The notes: generated by a model from the sequence alone, not told the origin. A stretch of DNA of 64,000 bases from Apus apus (GCF_020740795.1 NC_067300.1:1426001-1490000); one strand, 5' to 3'. Shown: positions 27,797 to 40,531, counted from the first letter of the stretch. Program-made: numbers and translations.

Positions 27797-27802
27797 TTTA
27801 AT
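27797..27802 (-). terminator. BSPRY: Candidate BSPRY poly(A) signal (ATTAAA on minus strand)
   Basis: ATTAAA read on the minus strand, about 775 nt past the BSPRY stop and inside the same AT-rich island that holds the HDHD3 AATAAA. If used, the two convergent transcripts overlap by a few tens of bases and the BSPRY 3' UTR includes the CR1 at 28109-28455. Confidence 0.4.
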
Positions 27803-27834
27803 ATATTGCCAAATTATTGATTTGTGTATTGAGA

Positions 27835-27840
27835 AATAAA
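27835..27840 (+). terminator. HDHD3: HDHD3 poly(A) signal
   Basis: AATAAA about 590 nt after the HDHD3 stop, at the right edge of a short AT-rich island (27789-27840). It is also the first canonical hexamer in the sense direction after the ALAD stop. Confidence 0.65.
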
Positions 27841-28108
27841 GATTCCCTGGCTCAACTCCATTCCACATCTCTCTCGTTGCCCAACATCAGCTCCTCACAT
27901 TTTCACCATGTCAGACTCAACTCCCCCTCCCTGTGACGAGGAACAGCTCAGATGGGGGTCTCTCTGCTCCTTGCTTCCCACCCCTCTGCTCAGACATGGG
28001 CTTCTCCATGAGCCACAGCCCCTCAGGGGTGACCTCTCAAGGTGACAGCCCCTGGTGCCGTCCCTGTGCTAGTACAGGGCTGCTGCTCCCAAAAGTGTGT
28101 CCTGATAA

Positions 28109-28455
28109 CCATAGAATCCCAGACTGGTTTGGGTTGGAAGGACCTTAAAGATAATTTAGATCCAACCCCCTGCATGGGCAGGGACACCTCCCACCAGCCC
28201 AGGTTGCTCCAAGCCCCATCCAACCTGCCCTTCAACACTGCCAGGGATGGGGCAGCCACAGCTTCCCTGGGCAACCTGGGCCAGGGTCTCACCACTCTCA
28301 GAGTGAAGAATTTCTTCCTGGTGTCTCACCTCAATCTCCCCTCTTCCAGTTTTAAACCATCCGTCTTGTCCTCTCCCTCCCTGCCCTTGTCCCAAGTCCC
28401 TCCCCAGCTTTCCTGCAGCCCCTTCAGGGACTGGAAGGCCCCTAACGAGGAGTGA
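28109..28455 (-). mobile_element. CR1 LINE 3' end, young-looking subfamily
   Basis: Reverse copy starting at the tail (GAATCCCAGACTGGTTTGGG), with AGCCCAGGTTGCTCCAAGCC and CAACACTGCCAGGGATGGGG. Nearly the same wording recurs at 34320, 41748, 46862 and 54712. Probably lies inside the BSPRY 3' UTR. Confidence 0.92.
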
Positions 28456-28576
28456 AGAACAGACAGGCTGAAGGCAGGTGTTGTCCAAGCTCTGCTGTAC
28501 ACAGCCCGCAGCCCCTGGGCTCCCTTCCCCCCCGAAGGCGCCGCGGGGCGCACACCGTCCCCGCAGACACCCCAGC

Positions 28577-31500
28577 TCAGCGCACCAGCGAGATGCTCTC
28601 GTGGGCCACAGCAAAGACGGGGTAGAGGGGCTCGCCAAAGGGCTCCCTGTGGGAGAAGAGGATGGTGCAGGAATCGGGGTCGTAAAAGAGCAGCTCCCCT
28701 CCCCCAAAGTCAAGCAGCACCCCGATCTCGGCCGGGGAGCGGAGCAGCGGCACCGGCCGCGCCTGCCCGGCGTGCAGGAACCGGAACTCCTTGTCGTAGC
28801 GCGAGAAGACCCAGGAGGCCGCGTTGAAACCCAGGCGGGCTTCGTTGCCAGCCCCCCGGCGTGGCAGGGAGCTGTAGCAAACCCCCAGCTTGTAGGCACA
28901 GCTCTTCTCCACGCTGACCCTCCACGCGCAGACTCCCGAGCGGAAAGGCGCGGTAGCCAAAGCGTTGGGCCAGTGGTCAAAGCGCTCGGGGCAGCCCTCC
29001 TCCACCTTGGCTTTCTTGGGGCTGAAGGTCAGGGTTTTCTTGTCTTCCGACAGGCTGAGCTGGGGGCTGACGGTTTTCTCATCGATGTGAACCTCCTGTG
29101 AGCCTGCAAGAGAAGCCACGCAACGAGCTCCAGCCTGGTGGGCTCTGCCTGAGCTGCCCAAAGGAGTGACGGCCGTCGGAGGCACGTCCTGCTCCCGGGG
29201 GGACACGGTGCTGGGGGCTCAGCCCGGTGGCCAGACCCCCAACCCACAGCTTCCCCGCCTCATCACAGAGACTCATCACAGCTCAGACTTCACCAGACAC
29301 CTCTCCACCCTTGCACTAAAGTCCTGCAGAGTCAGAGAAGATCATAGAATCATAGAACTGTTTTGATTGGAAAAGAGCTTTATGATCAAGTCCAACCATC
29401 AACCCAGCCCTGCCAAGGCCACCACTGCCCCACATCCCTCAGCACCACATCTACATGGTTTTGAAATCCCTCCAGGGATGGGGACTCCACCCCTGGCCTG
29501 GGCAGCCTGGGCCAGGCCCTGACAACCCTCTCCAGGAAGAAATTGTTCCCAATATCCAATCTAAACCTCCTCAGGCAACTTAAGGCCATTTCCTCCTGCT
29601 CTATCACTTGTTCCTGGGTAGCAGAGACCAACCCCCCTGGCTCCAACCTCCTCTCAGGCAGCTGCAGAGCCAGCAGGTCTCCCCTCAGCTCCTTGTCTCC
29701 AGGCTGGACACCCCCAGCTCCCTCAGCTGCTCCTGCTCAGACTTGTGCTCCAGCCCCTTCCCTGCTCCCTTGCCCTTCTCTGGACATGCTTCAGCCCCTC
29801 CATGTCCTTCTTATAGTGATGGAGCTAAAACTGACCCCAGGATTTGAGGTGCAGCCTCACCAGTGCCCAGCACATGGGGAAGATGCTGCTTATCTTACAC
29901 TGACCCTGTTCTGAACCCCACAAAACAGAACTCAGCAGCTTTGGTTCATCCTGCTTTGGGGAGAGATCCAAATCTCAGCCCTGCCCCTTCCCATCCCCAC
30001 TATGGGCGAGCAGGACCAGACTTCTCTGCAGGGTGAGCCAAGAGGCAGGGCTGTTTGCAGAGAACCTGCAGAGCCAGTAGTACAGGAAGGAGGAGGAATG
30101 GAGAGGGCTGGGCAGGGAAAATCCCTTTCCTCCTGCAAAGCCCAAGTCATGAATCAAGCCACCTGGAGGGGGCTGAAGCAGTGGAGTGAGATGGCACCAG
30201 GTATCAGAGATACCTGCAAATCTGTACATTGGCTAAGCAAGGAGAGGAGGCTGATGCCCAGCTGACTCAGCTGCTCCCGGGGAGTTTCTACTCAAGGGTG
30301 CCTCTCCTTGCCCTGCCCTCCCCCACCCTCACATCGTTCATTTTAGGTCTTAAAACAAAGCTGGAGCAGGGCAGTCCTTTGCTCTCCTCAGCAAAGCTCC
30401 ACCAGATCACACCAGCTGCTGCCATCTCCCAGTCACTCTCTGCTCAGCATCCAGCACGTGGCAGGATGAGGCCCTTAAAGAATCCAACCATTGCACTGCA
30501 GCTGAGCAGGGTCATCCCAGAGCCTGATGAGCTCCAGCACCTCCACGGCCCCAGGGCAGCAACCCTGCAACCAGTGAGGTTTCCTGGGCTGCACCTGCCC
30601 TGGTTCTCCCCGGAATATGAACCGAGGCTGAATTACCAGTTTGCACAGGGTGGAAGTGCCACTCTGGCCTGCACCTCAGGTGGAAGCTTTTGTGGGCAGC
30701 AGTGAGCAGAAAGAGGGGCTGAGGACAGCATCCCCTTCCAGCTGAAGCAGACAGCCTTGTTTGTTTGACCATTTCTTCCACCGAGCAGCAGCCAAACACT
30801 TTGCAGTGTGCCTGCCAGCCACGCTGTGCCCTGCAAAGGTCCCTGCAGTTGGGTTTGGCCACGCTGCCAGTCTGTGAGTTGCCTTTCCAGGAAGCCAAAC
30901 ACTGTGATGAATTCATAGAAAACGGAGCAGTGTGAGACTTTATCTTCCTCTGACATTAAACCTCATGTTGTGCAACACCCACCTTCCCTAGGTACGGGGC
31001 TGCATTCTGGTGTTCTCATGCAGGGATCATCTGCATGAGGAAATACCACCCTGGTGACACCCATGGAGCTTCACTGTGGAACCATGATCCCAGGGGAGCA
31101 GCTGAGGGAGGGGAAGTGCTGGCAGAGTAACAGCAGAGTAATTCAGATCAGCAAACTCTCCCACACAGACAAGTGTTTTGTCATGATGAAATCTGCCCTC
31201 TGGGTATCCCTGTGTGCTCTGATGAACAATTGCAGTGGGAGCTCATCTCACCCCAAAAATCTGGTTTCCCTGTGTGCAGCACCCATCAGAGTGGCTCCAT
31301 CAAGGACCCATGGGTTAGCTGCAGCATGTCTGACTACTTTTAAAACCCCAACTTCCCCTTTCCAAGCTGACACATCTGAAATGAAAATCCTCACAGCTTA
31401 GTTTAGGCACCAAGCTGGAATCCAGACCCAGCTTGGTCCCTGAAGCAGAAGGTCACCATGAGCAGCCCAGTACCCCAGCCAGGTGGGACAGTGTCCCTCT

Positions 31501-34500
31501 GTGCCACCCCTGCAGAGGCTCCTCCACCAGGTCTGCAGTCAGCATCACCCTTACCCCAACAGGACTGACCTGGCTGGCCATGAAGCCAGAACCTTTTCAG
31601 AACAGCACCCAGAGATTTAGATCATCTCTTGGGTTAAGGAGGAAGCTCCCAACCCCAGTTACAGGCCATACAGAAGCTTGGATGCTAAGTGAAGACATCA
31701 AAGGAATAGTATTTATTTTTAAGGGTGAAATTATGAGTTTTCTGCCTGCTGGTTTCCACGTTTTTGAGAGGTGATGGGATAAGCTGTCATGGCTAGTTTA
31801 CTGTTTTCAAGCAAATAAACAAGATTTCCAGCTCAGCTGCCTCTGGGAGGAGGGACCAAGGGAAACAAGACATGACTGGGTCTTACTGAAAGTTAGGAGC
31901 AGTGCAGTTGGATTTCTCAGGGTGGCCTGTGGATTAGGGAGATAAGCAAGGATATGGCAGGGATCCTCAGCATGCAATAATGGCATGTGAAATGTAACCA
32001 CCCAAAAATACCCCAAAGAAACCCAAACCAGAGTGCAATAACAGCCCCTAAGGACTCACTACTAGGATCAAAAGCATCAAGAGTTCTGACATTTGACAAG
32101 GACACTATTGGGAAAGGAATCCATAAAAAAAATCCAGGTCACAACAAAGAGAATTAGGGAAAGGTTTCCTGCATGGCTTGACAGCTCTGGACATCTGCTG
32201 AGAACCTGCTGCACAACTTGGCCAACCTACAACTGCGGGAGCCTGCATGGCTGCCAGCACTCAGAGACTCAAAACAGAGGGAAATTCATCACCAAGGAAG
32301 AACAACACTGGAGTCTGCAGCAAAAGAGACAAATGTTGGTGGTGTCTGACACGAACAGGTTCTCAAGCTACTTCTGGAAAACAGGAGAGCAATAAAAGCC
32401 CCAAGTGCACACCTTGGAGAAGGGCCTGGGAACAGGGAAGAGCTGTGAATCACTCAGCAGCATGAAGAGTGAGATGAGAAAAAATCAAAGGTTAATGCAA
32501 AAGCTCTGGGAAGATGATCTCAGGGATTGTTCCTGAGGTGGCACATGGGACAAATGTTCTCAAGTTGTGAAGGATACTGCCAGCTTTGAGGGACAAAGAA
32601 TACATTTGAAATGCTCCAGTGATGGCCTGAAAGCAAGAGTAAAAGCAAACATTTCTCTATCAGCAACTCAAGCAGATCACAGCCAGAAAAACATCCCTCC
32701 CTGCTCAGCAGAGCCAAGCCTGGTAAAGCTGTACCCAGGGCAGGTCTCTGGCCTGACCAAGGCCTCCAGTGCCACCTCAGCTGCACAGCAAGGGCTGAGC
32801 CAGATCACAACCATCTCTGACAAACCACCCACTTGTGCAGAGCCACAATCTCAGCCCATGATCAGAAAACTACTGCATTTACTCCTCGATCCAGCACGTC
32901 AGAGCGTCTCACAGATGCCACGTGGGTGAGTTCACCCTCTTCTAAAACCACCAGCAGGGCAGTGCTAACTAAAGGCAGCAAAGAGGGATTTCTGTGGCTG
33001 AGGCTCCTCTGGCAGCATCAGCTTTACAGCTGTCACCAAGTGACCCAGGAAATGGAAAAAAATAACAAGTGAGGTTAAGCAACAGAGCTGATACAAGACA
33101 CAGTCTGTTCAAGCCACTTCTCCTCTCAGCCACAACCAGCTGCTTCAAGCCACTGTCCCCACTCCTGAACCTCCCAAACCTCCTGCAGCTGCTGCTGCCA
33201 CCCTGGCTGGGGGCTCCAAGGAACGGGCAGGGCTGGGACAGCAGAGGAGGGCAGGATGCCCCAGGTCCTGGCCAGAACACAGCATCAGGATGTTTCGACG
33301 CAGCATCAGGGTGTTTCTTTGGGAACAACACGAGTGAGGGTGCAGGAATGCCCAGAGAGCACGAGACCTGAGCGAGACACTGACCTGCCAGGCAGCAGAG
33401 AACAGCAGAGGCCCACAGGCGCTGCAGCAGTGGACTCTGGACACACGTCTGGTTAAAGTTTAACTTTGGGGACTCCTGTGGCTCCAAGATTCCCTCCGCC
33501 ACCTCTGTCCTAGCAAGGGAACACAAGAGTTATTCAGAAACACAATGATTTATTGAACAGCACTGGGGACGTGTAAGAAATCTGAGCTGGAGCAGCGGCA
33601 AGAGGAGCATTGGCTGCAGGGAAACCACACCAGGAGGTTCTGGGCAAACTCTCCTCCCGAGTGATACTTTCGGTTGGCTTTGATTACAGTCCCTTCTGAA
33701 AGGACTTCAAGTGTTTCACAATCCCATCCCAGCAGCCTGAGTCAACAGCCTCCTTGCTCAGGAGAGGCAGATTAAACACGCCTGGGAGCGGCCAGCGAGG
33801 GGCAGAGCCAGAGGCTGCAGGGAGAGCCACATCCCCCTCTTACCAGCACAGCCCGGCTGCAGAGCCCAGGGGAACAAGGCAGAGGGAGGGGGCTCTGGGG
33901 AGGCTTTGCTGTGTCCATGGCCTGCAGCACACACAGAGCTCATGGCTGTGCCTGAAGGCTCCGGCACCGAGCGCTGCTGATGCGCTGGGGCTGGTTTCTG
34001 ACTCTGTACAGGCAGGATCCAGGCAAAGATATCCCTGGAAGTCCATCCAGTGCCAGCCAGCACCCCTGCAGCAGCAGGGAAACAAAGAGCAGTGAAAACG
34101 CTGCCTTCTCAAGGAAGAGCTGCCCAGTGTTACCAGTGGTGGCTGTCAGGAATGCTGGCAGCCCCCAAAGGTGTGGAGCTTGAGCGTGATGTCCCCCGGG
34201 CAGTGCAGTGCCAGCAGCCCCCAGGTACAGAGCAGCAAGCTCTCCAGGTGGACAATCCTCCCTCCTGCCAACCTGACAGGGACAGGCTCCATCTCCCCAG
34301 AAGCCCTGGGGAGTTTATAGGAGCTGGAGGTCTCCCAGTACCTGATGGTGCTCCAGGAAAGCTGGGGAGGGACTTTGGACAAGGGCAGGGAGGGAGAGAA
34401 CAAAGGATAATGGCTTAAAACTGGAAGAGGAGAGATTTAGAGGAGACATGAGGAGGAAATTCTTTGCTGTGAGGGTGGTGAGACCCTGGCCCAGGTTGCC

Positions 34501-37500
34501 CAGGGAAGCTGTGGCTGCCCCATCCCTGGCAGTGTTGAAGGGCAGGTTGGATGGGGCTTGGAGCAGCCTGGGCTGGTGGGAGGTGTCCCTGCCCGTGCAG
34601 GGGGTTGGAACTAGATGATCTTTAAGGTCCTTCCAACCCAAACCAGTCTGGGATTCTGTTAATCCAGTAAGCCAGGGCCAGCCCATCTGGCAATGCCTCT
34701 GGGGAGACATTCTCTGTCTGGAGCTGCAGCACAGCACGTGAAGCAGAGACAAGAGGCCTTGCTGGCACCTGTGTCCTTGTCCTCCACAAAAGCAGCAAGA
34801 GGATGGAAAGAGGGGGTGTCACCTGCTGCCTGAGGAATGCCATGCTGCTCACAGCAGGAGCCACAGAGGGTGCAGGGGACAGGGAAAGGACCAGGACCAG
34901 CCAGGTACTCACCTCTCAAAGATCTCTTGTTGTGCGTGCTGGGGACAAGGAGAGAAAGAGTCATCACAGCTGAAATTCCCACAGATAACATCCCAAGCAC
35001 AGCAAACCCAGGACCCAGGGAGAACAGTTCTCCTTCCTGACCCAGAGGAACCACTCCTCACCCCAACCCTGGCCCTGGGGAGTGTCCACCATCCCTTGTC
35101 CTCCGCTCCAGCACCTCCCACTCCCTGCCTCAGAAAATGAGTGGGAATGACTGTGGGCGACACATCTTCTACATCTAGCTAGAGGTAGTGTCTGCTGCCC
35201 CAGTGGGACCAGGTGGCTGGGTGACAAATAGCTCCAGAAGGGCACGGGAGCACCTGGACAGAGCTGCCACCTTCTGCTGTGTGTGAGGGCAGAGATCCTC
35301 AGTGGGGCCTGGCACAAGGGAAACACATGGGAGAGCTGAGACACCTGGAAAGTCCTGGGCCCACAAAGAACCAGCTCATACTCTGCACCCTCTGGTAGAC
35401 ACCAGCCTGTCTGCATCTGGAAGGTCCCACCACTGCACCCTGCCTTGCCCAGAGACCCCAGCCACGAGGTCTCCCCACGCTGCTGGGACACACTGCAAGA
35501 ACATTCTCTGCTTGCAGCAACCAACCCCCAAAGCTTTCAGTAAGGGGTGGTGCTGCACAGGACCTAAGCCAAGAGTCAGGTAACCTTGGGATCCGTCACC
35601 CTTGTTTCTGCACCTGCTGGGAATGGTCCATTCTCAAGGCACAGCCCAATTAGCAAAGTGGTAGGAAAAGACTTGACCCCTGCTCAGGTACGAGCTGCAG
35701 GGTGCTCTGTGTGCCCCTCCCTTTCCTGTGAAACACACACCTGACACACACAAATCCCAACACCAATGAACCAAGGTGGAGAACACACTACCCCTGTTTT
35801 CCCTGCACTACGTGGCAAAAGCATAAGCTGAGGGTCCCACTGTTTTCTGCCCTGGGCACCTGCTGGATCTCCCTTCCCAGCCCAGCCTGCTGAGCTGCTG
35901 GGGCAGGACAGGAGCTGCTGATCCCACCATTGACCTTCCGTCCATGGGGCTGGTTCTGTTTCCCAAGCAGAGCTGCTGCCCCCTCTTCACCACGTTAGGT
36001 GTGGTGAGCAGAGGCCAAGGGGTACAACGCTCCTGCTCCCTCTGCGAGAGGAATCACCGGGTAAACTGAGACCATGAGGTGGGCAGCAAAGGAACTGAGC
36101 AAAGGCAACCTGGGCTGCTTGGTGAATATCCCCAACAGAGTGTGCCAGGCAGACCTTCAAGAGGAGCTACAGGTGCTCCCAGGGGTGACATTTTGTTTGA
36201 AACTAGACAGAACATGAGAAAACCAGTGGCCCAAGCTAACTGCTGTTAGAGCAGCTCTCACCACAGCTGTCCTGAGCTGGCAGCTTCAAGCCAAGAGCTC
36301 AGAGACCTGAGTGGGCAGTTCTGAACCTCACTGCACACCAGAGCAGCACGGGGCAGAGCAGATGCTCTAGGAACCACTTAAGTACTACAAGGGCTTGTCA
36401 GGACCAGGTGAAGGAGCTTCCCTGAGCTAGACCTGCAAACACAGGACCTGTCCAACTCTGCCTCCTTGCTGTCAGTGCAGCAAGTGGCTGAAGGCCATAT
36501 TTAATACCCATAAAAAGTCCTGGTCACTCCTGGGCTGGCTGACCCATCCCTTGGTACAAGGAGCAGGACTCACCACCAGGCCCTGGTCATCCAGCTGGGT
36601 GATCATGTCCACCAGGTAGGTGCGGAGGGCAGCCAGCTTCTGCAGAGCCTCCGCCCAGTGCGCCCGCTGGCTCAGGATGCTCTGCTGCGCCCGCTCCTCC
36701 TCCACCTGCACCTTCTCCAGCAACCGCTGCTCTTCATCCTCACAGGCCTTCCCCACGAAGATCAGCCTCTGGATCACCAGCTCCCGCGCCGCGTTGGCCG
36801 CGCTCTGCCCCAGCCAGGAGGGAGGAGACCCGTCAGCCTTGCTCCAACCCCAACAGGAGCACCCGCGGGCTCAGCTGTTCAGACCACGTTAACTGAGCCC
36901 AAGCCATGATAATCATCATGATGCAGGCAGAGGTAAATGAGACAACCAATCCCAAACCTGTCTTCTGCCTTCTGGCCTAGCCCTAAGGACTGGAGTAACA
37001 ACCTGTGAGGAACCAGAGTCCCAGGCTGCAGCAGATCTCCCAGGGTTCGCTGTTAGCAAGTAACAGAGCTACCACGAGAACCACCTTTTGCCCTTGGTGA
37101 CAGCAAGACACAAATAAAACCAGGAATGGTTAAGACTGGTCCTGGTGGGATGCTGGCTGGCTGTACACCAACACCAACACATTTATGGTTTGCGTGCATT
37201 TGTCAGGCAGATGAAGCAGCAATGACAGAGCACTCTGCTGGCACCAGCTGTGGGGCAGGAGGGGGACAAACCACACACACAGATGAGCCTCCCAAGAGCT
37301 CAGCACCTCCGACAGGCATGATGTGCATGGGGGGGAGGCAGCCCCACTCCGTGCTGGGACCAGGGGCAGGGACCCCCCAGGACACCCTGGGACCAGGGAC
37401 TCACCAGGACGCCCTGGTCCTTGGAGGGCAGCACCTGCTCCAGGTGCCGGGCGATGGCCGCGCTCTGCAGCTGCAGCTGCTCACACCGGTCCACGATCCT

Positions 37501-38057
37501 GTTCTGGAACGTGGAGCAGCGTGTGGGCCTGGGGGGCTGATGGCAGCCCCGAGACCCCCCGCTCAGCCTGCCCAGCAGCCCCACACCCCACCAGCGGCCC
37601 CGCAAAGAGCCCCCCTTCCCACGGGCCACCCATCACATGGCCCCACGCCCCACGTGGAGCCCTACAAAGAGCCCCTCTCCCCTCGGGGCACCCCTCAACA
37701 CAGCCCCACCTCCCACCAGGGCCGGCCCACAGCCCCACACGCCGCCCGGAACCCCAAAGGAAACCCTCCTCCCCACGGGGACCCCTCACATGGCCCCACA
37801 CCAAACCCCCTCCCCGCGAAGGACCTCCTGTCCGGCTCCGCACCCCACCAGGGACCTCCCCCTCCCCAGCCCCACAGAGAGCCCCATCCTCACAGGGGAC
37901 CTCACAGGGAACCCACCGCCCCACGCCCCGCCGGGAACTCCCCAGACGACCCCGGCCCCCCCGCCGCAGCCCCAAGGCCGGCGCGGTGCGGGGCCGGCCC
38001 CGCGCTCACCCGCAGCTCCGCCGCCCGCTCGGGCAGCCCCCGGCCCCGCTGGGCCAT
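28577..38057 (-). CDS. BSPRY: BSPRY orthologue (coiled coil plus SPRY), lacking the B-box here
   Basis: Six coding exons in transcript order: 38057-38010, 37503-37405, 36804-36574, 34938-34913 (a 26-nt micro-exon), 33509-33385, 29103-28577. They join in frame to 351 aa; human is about 402 aa. Residues 17-126 form a coiled-coil region ([33 protein letters not shown]). Residues 178-351 are the PRY/SPRY domain ([42 protein letters not shown]). Mammalian BSPRY has an N-terminal B-box zinc finger and was reported to bind and inhibit the TRPV5 calcium channel. Here the first exon encodes only 16 residues ([16 protein letters not shown]). The frame stays open upstream but shows no Cys/His zinc-finger pattern. 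Missing length (about 51 aa) matches the missing domain. The gene is head-to-head with WDR31 and tail-to-tail with HDHD3. A CR1 lies in the probable 3' UTR. Confidence 0.93.
29343..29905 (-). mobile_element. CR1 LINE 3' end, long copy, in BSPRY last intron
   Basis: Reverse copy from AATCATAGAACTGTTTTGAT through TTGTTCCCAATATCCAATCT to GTGCCCAGCACATGGGGAAG. Same orientation as BSPRY, about 240 bp upstream of its last coding exon. Confidence 0.9.
34318..34658 (+). mobile_element. CR1 LINE 3' end in BSPRY intron
   Basis: Plus copy from GGAGCTGGAGGTCTCCCAGT, through GGGAGGGACTTTGGACAAGG, to GGAACTAGATGATCTTTAAG and GGGATTCT. Antisense to BSPRY and closely alike to the sense copy at 28109-28455. 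Confidence 0.92.
37520..37990. repeat. Degenerate C-rich repeat in BSPRY intron 1
   Basis: Irregular recurrence of CACATGGCCCCAC, CCCCACGGGG and CACCAGGGACC motifs between BSPRY coding exons 1 and 2. Purine-rich on the BSPRY sense strand. It creates long ORFs that I do not accept as genes. Confidence 0.65.
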
Positions 38058-38166
38058 CCTGAGCCCGCACCTGCCCGGGCGGCCCCGCCCCGCGCCCCGC
38101 CCGGGAGCGGGAGGGAACGGAACGGAACGGAACGGGAGGGGACGGGAGCGCGGGCGCGGCCCTGGT
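38058..38166. promoter_or_regulatory. BSPRY/WDR31 bidirectional promoter and WDR31 first exon donor
   Basis: The BSPRY start codon is at 38057 on the minus strand. A plus-strand splice donor (GCCCTG then gtgagtg) has its GT at 38165-38166, a fitting end for a WDR31 non-coding first exon. The 108 bp between are GC-rich, TATA-less, and carry four tandem GGAAC units (about 38114-38137). Divergent transcription is inferred from gene orientation. Confidence 0.6.
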
Positions 38167-39312
38167 GAGTGCGCGGCACCGGGCTGGGCTGCCCCGCTTC
38201 TGTGCGGACATTGTCCCCGTTTTGCCCGCACAGCTTCCCCCAGGGCTGCCCGGGCCCTCCCCGCGGGCTTCCCCAGCCGGGTGCTGGTCCCAGTGCCCTT
38301 GTCCAGGGAGCTACGGGGACCCTTCTTGCCCCCCTGCCCGTCCAAGGGGCTGCCCCACAGGCTTGCTATGGGGTTTCCCCAGCTCTAGGGACCCATGTTG
38401 TCCCCTCCCAGAGGCTGCCCGCACTGTAGGGACCTGCACTACCCCCCTGTGGCACCCACAGGGCTCCCCCCCCCCTGCAGGGACCCGGGGTGCACCCTGT
38501 GCTCCCCCCCCAGGGCCGCCCCCGGCTACAGGGACCTGCACCGTCACCCTGGGGCCAGCCCTGTCCCAAGCTGGTTCTGGAGGATGTAACGCCCCAGGAC
38601 AACGGGGCGAGGGCTCTGCTGAGGTTCCTGTGCCTCTGCTGTGGAAATGGGCGTTCCCTTGTTCCCCGGCGTGGGTCTCACTGAAGCACCTGGAGGGGCT
38701 GAGGCAGCAGCCTGGGCTATTTTTTAAGAACAATTTAGTAAAAAGATGGGTTTTATTTCTGTTAATTTGGGGGGGGAGGGCAGGAGATCATCTAGCACGA
38801 AATTCCACCTCCTGGCGGGTGTAGCTTTGTACGGATGCTTTGCAGCAGGATCCCTGTGTTGCTGCAGAGCTTTGTGATGGAGCAGGCTCCTGACAAACCC
38901 CGTGGAGGGAGGTTTATCCTCCTCTCCTCCCTGGCAGACAGGAAAACCTCAGATCAACATCCTGCCTGAGCACCTGCTGCTCCTGGTTAGGTTGCAGAAA
39001 AATATATCTTCTTTTTTTTTTTTTTTCCGTGGGCAAGAGGCAGAAGGTGGTTGGACCCCAGAGAGACCTCCTGCTTTCCTTGCAGCCTCCCCTGGTCACA
39101 GGCAGCTTTTTGCCTTCATCCAGCTTGGTTGGAGCTGGGCTGCAGGCAGGAACCATGCCAAGTGCACATTAGCCAGGAGTGGGGAAACTTAACTGCTGGT
39201 TGGGAAACAGTGTAACCCTTGTAATTTAAATAAATAATAAATCAGAATTTACCTCTTAGCTTTTTCCTAGAATCTGTTTTGCAGGAGAAACAACTCCCTG
39301 AGTTGTCCCATT

Positions 39313-39341
39313 GTAAATAAACAAACAAACAAACACAAAAC
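39313..39341. repeat. AAAC microsatellite
   Basis: Several tandem AAAC units in WDR31 intron 1. Confidence 0.85.
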
Positions 39342-40531
39342 CACAAACGTTATGTTTGTTTCTAATGTATTGGAATTATTTGGATGCTTGGTCTGTTTTG
39401 AAGAAGTAAATTGCCCAATTATCACTGACCCTCAGCTGTGAGATTCATTGCTCTTCACATCACTTGAACCTGCAAACTCAGGGGTGGAACAGGTGGAGAT
39501 GAGCTGGGTATTACTAACTGCTAATCAGAAAAGCTGCCCAGGGTAAAAATAGAAAGGGGATGTTTTGTAGAAACCCAACCCCTCTGCTCAGTGCTTCAAG
39601 TCTTTTATTCTCAAGTTCTTGTGGGCAGAGCCTTCAGGGACAGGTTTTTGTTGCTGGAACAAGCAGGTGGGTTTTTTTTTCCTGATTTTTATTGGCAAAA
39701 CACTGTTGACTCAGGAGATGGGAATGCTAAGGTACCCCTGGCACAGCCTGGATCCAGGGAGTGGGTGTTGAGCCAAGGAGCAGCCAATTACTGTATGTGA
39801 CAATTCCCTGTCATTGAAACTGGTCTCTGCTTGGTCTGTGACTGTGAGGAGAAGAGGCAGAGACGCTGTCCTGGCCCAAGCCCTGCTCTGATGGAGGCTC
39901 CTGCACCCAGCTGGGTGCTCCCATGGGACAGGCTGTTCAGAGGGACACCCTGGGACAGGGCAGGTGGGTGTCACCTGGGCAGGGTGTCTTCCTTTGCTGA
40001 GTACACCTGGGTTAGCAAGATGGTGTTGTCTGGCCTGGACCTTGGGTTTGGGCATAGCTGGTGTTCCCCAGGAGTCCCTGCAGGAAGACCATGCCAAGCA
40101 AGTGCTGTGGCTCTGGTTGTCTTGGTCCCACCATCCAGCTGTACAACCTGCAGGCTGAAGGTGTTTGCATTCACCAGGCTGGAGATTGGGATCTCTGGGA
40201 AATATGGAAGCCAAGAGCAGGCACAGGAGTAAGAGCAGGCACAAGGCTCTAGAATTACAGGCAGCAACTCCTTTTCTGTTGTGGCCTCACCAAGCTTGTG
40301 TGTTTTTTAAAGCTCAGCTGGGACGTCCCAGTAATTTCATCTCTGGAGCTGGCTCTGCTCTAAACAAAAGGTTTGCCTCACGAGCTCCAGCTCTGCCCCC
40401 CTCTGAGGGGTTTCTTCTGATTCTAAATGAAGTTAAGATGTAGACAATGTGTTCTCAGCACTTTATCCAACATGTTACAAGCAGAGCCTGCCCTGGATTC
40501 CAGTAATGCCATGTCTCCTGTCCCACAGGTG

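Noticed and set aside
37126-38388. 420-codon plus-strand ORF over BSPRY intron 1
   Set aside because: Low-complexity Pro-rich sequence antisense to BSPRY, crossing its promoter.
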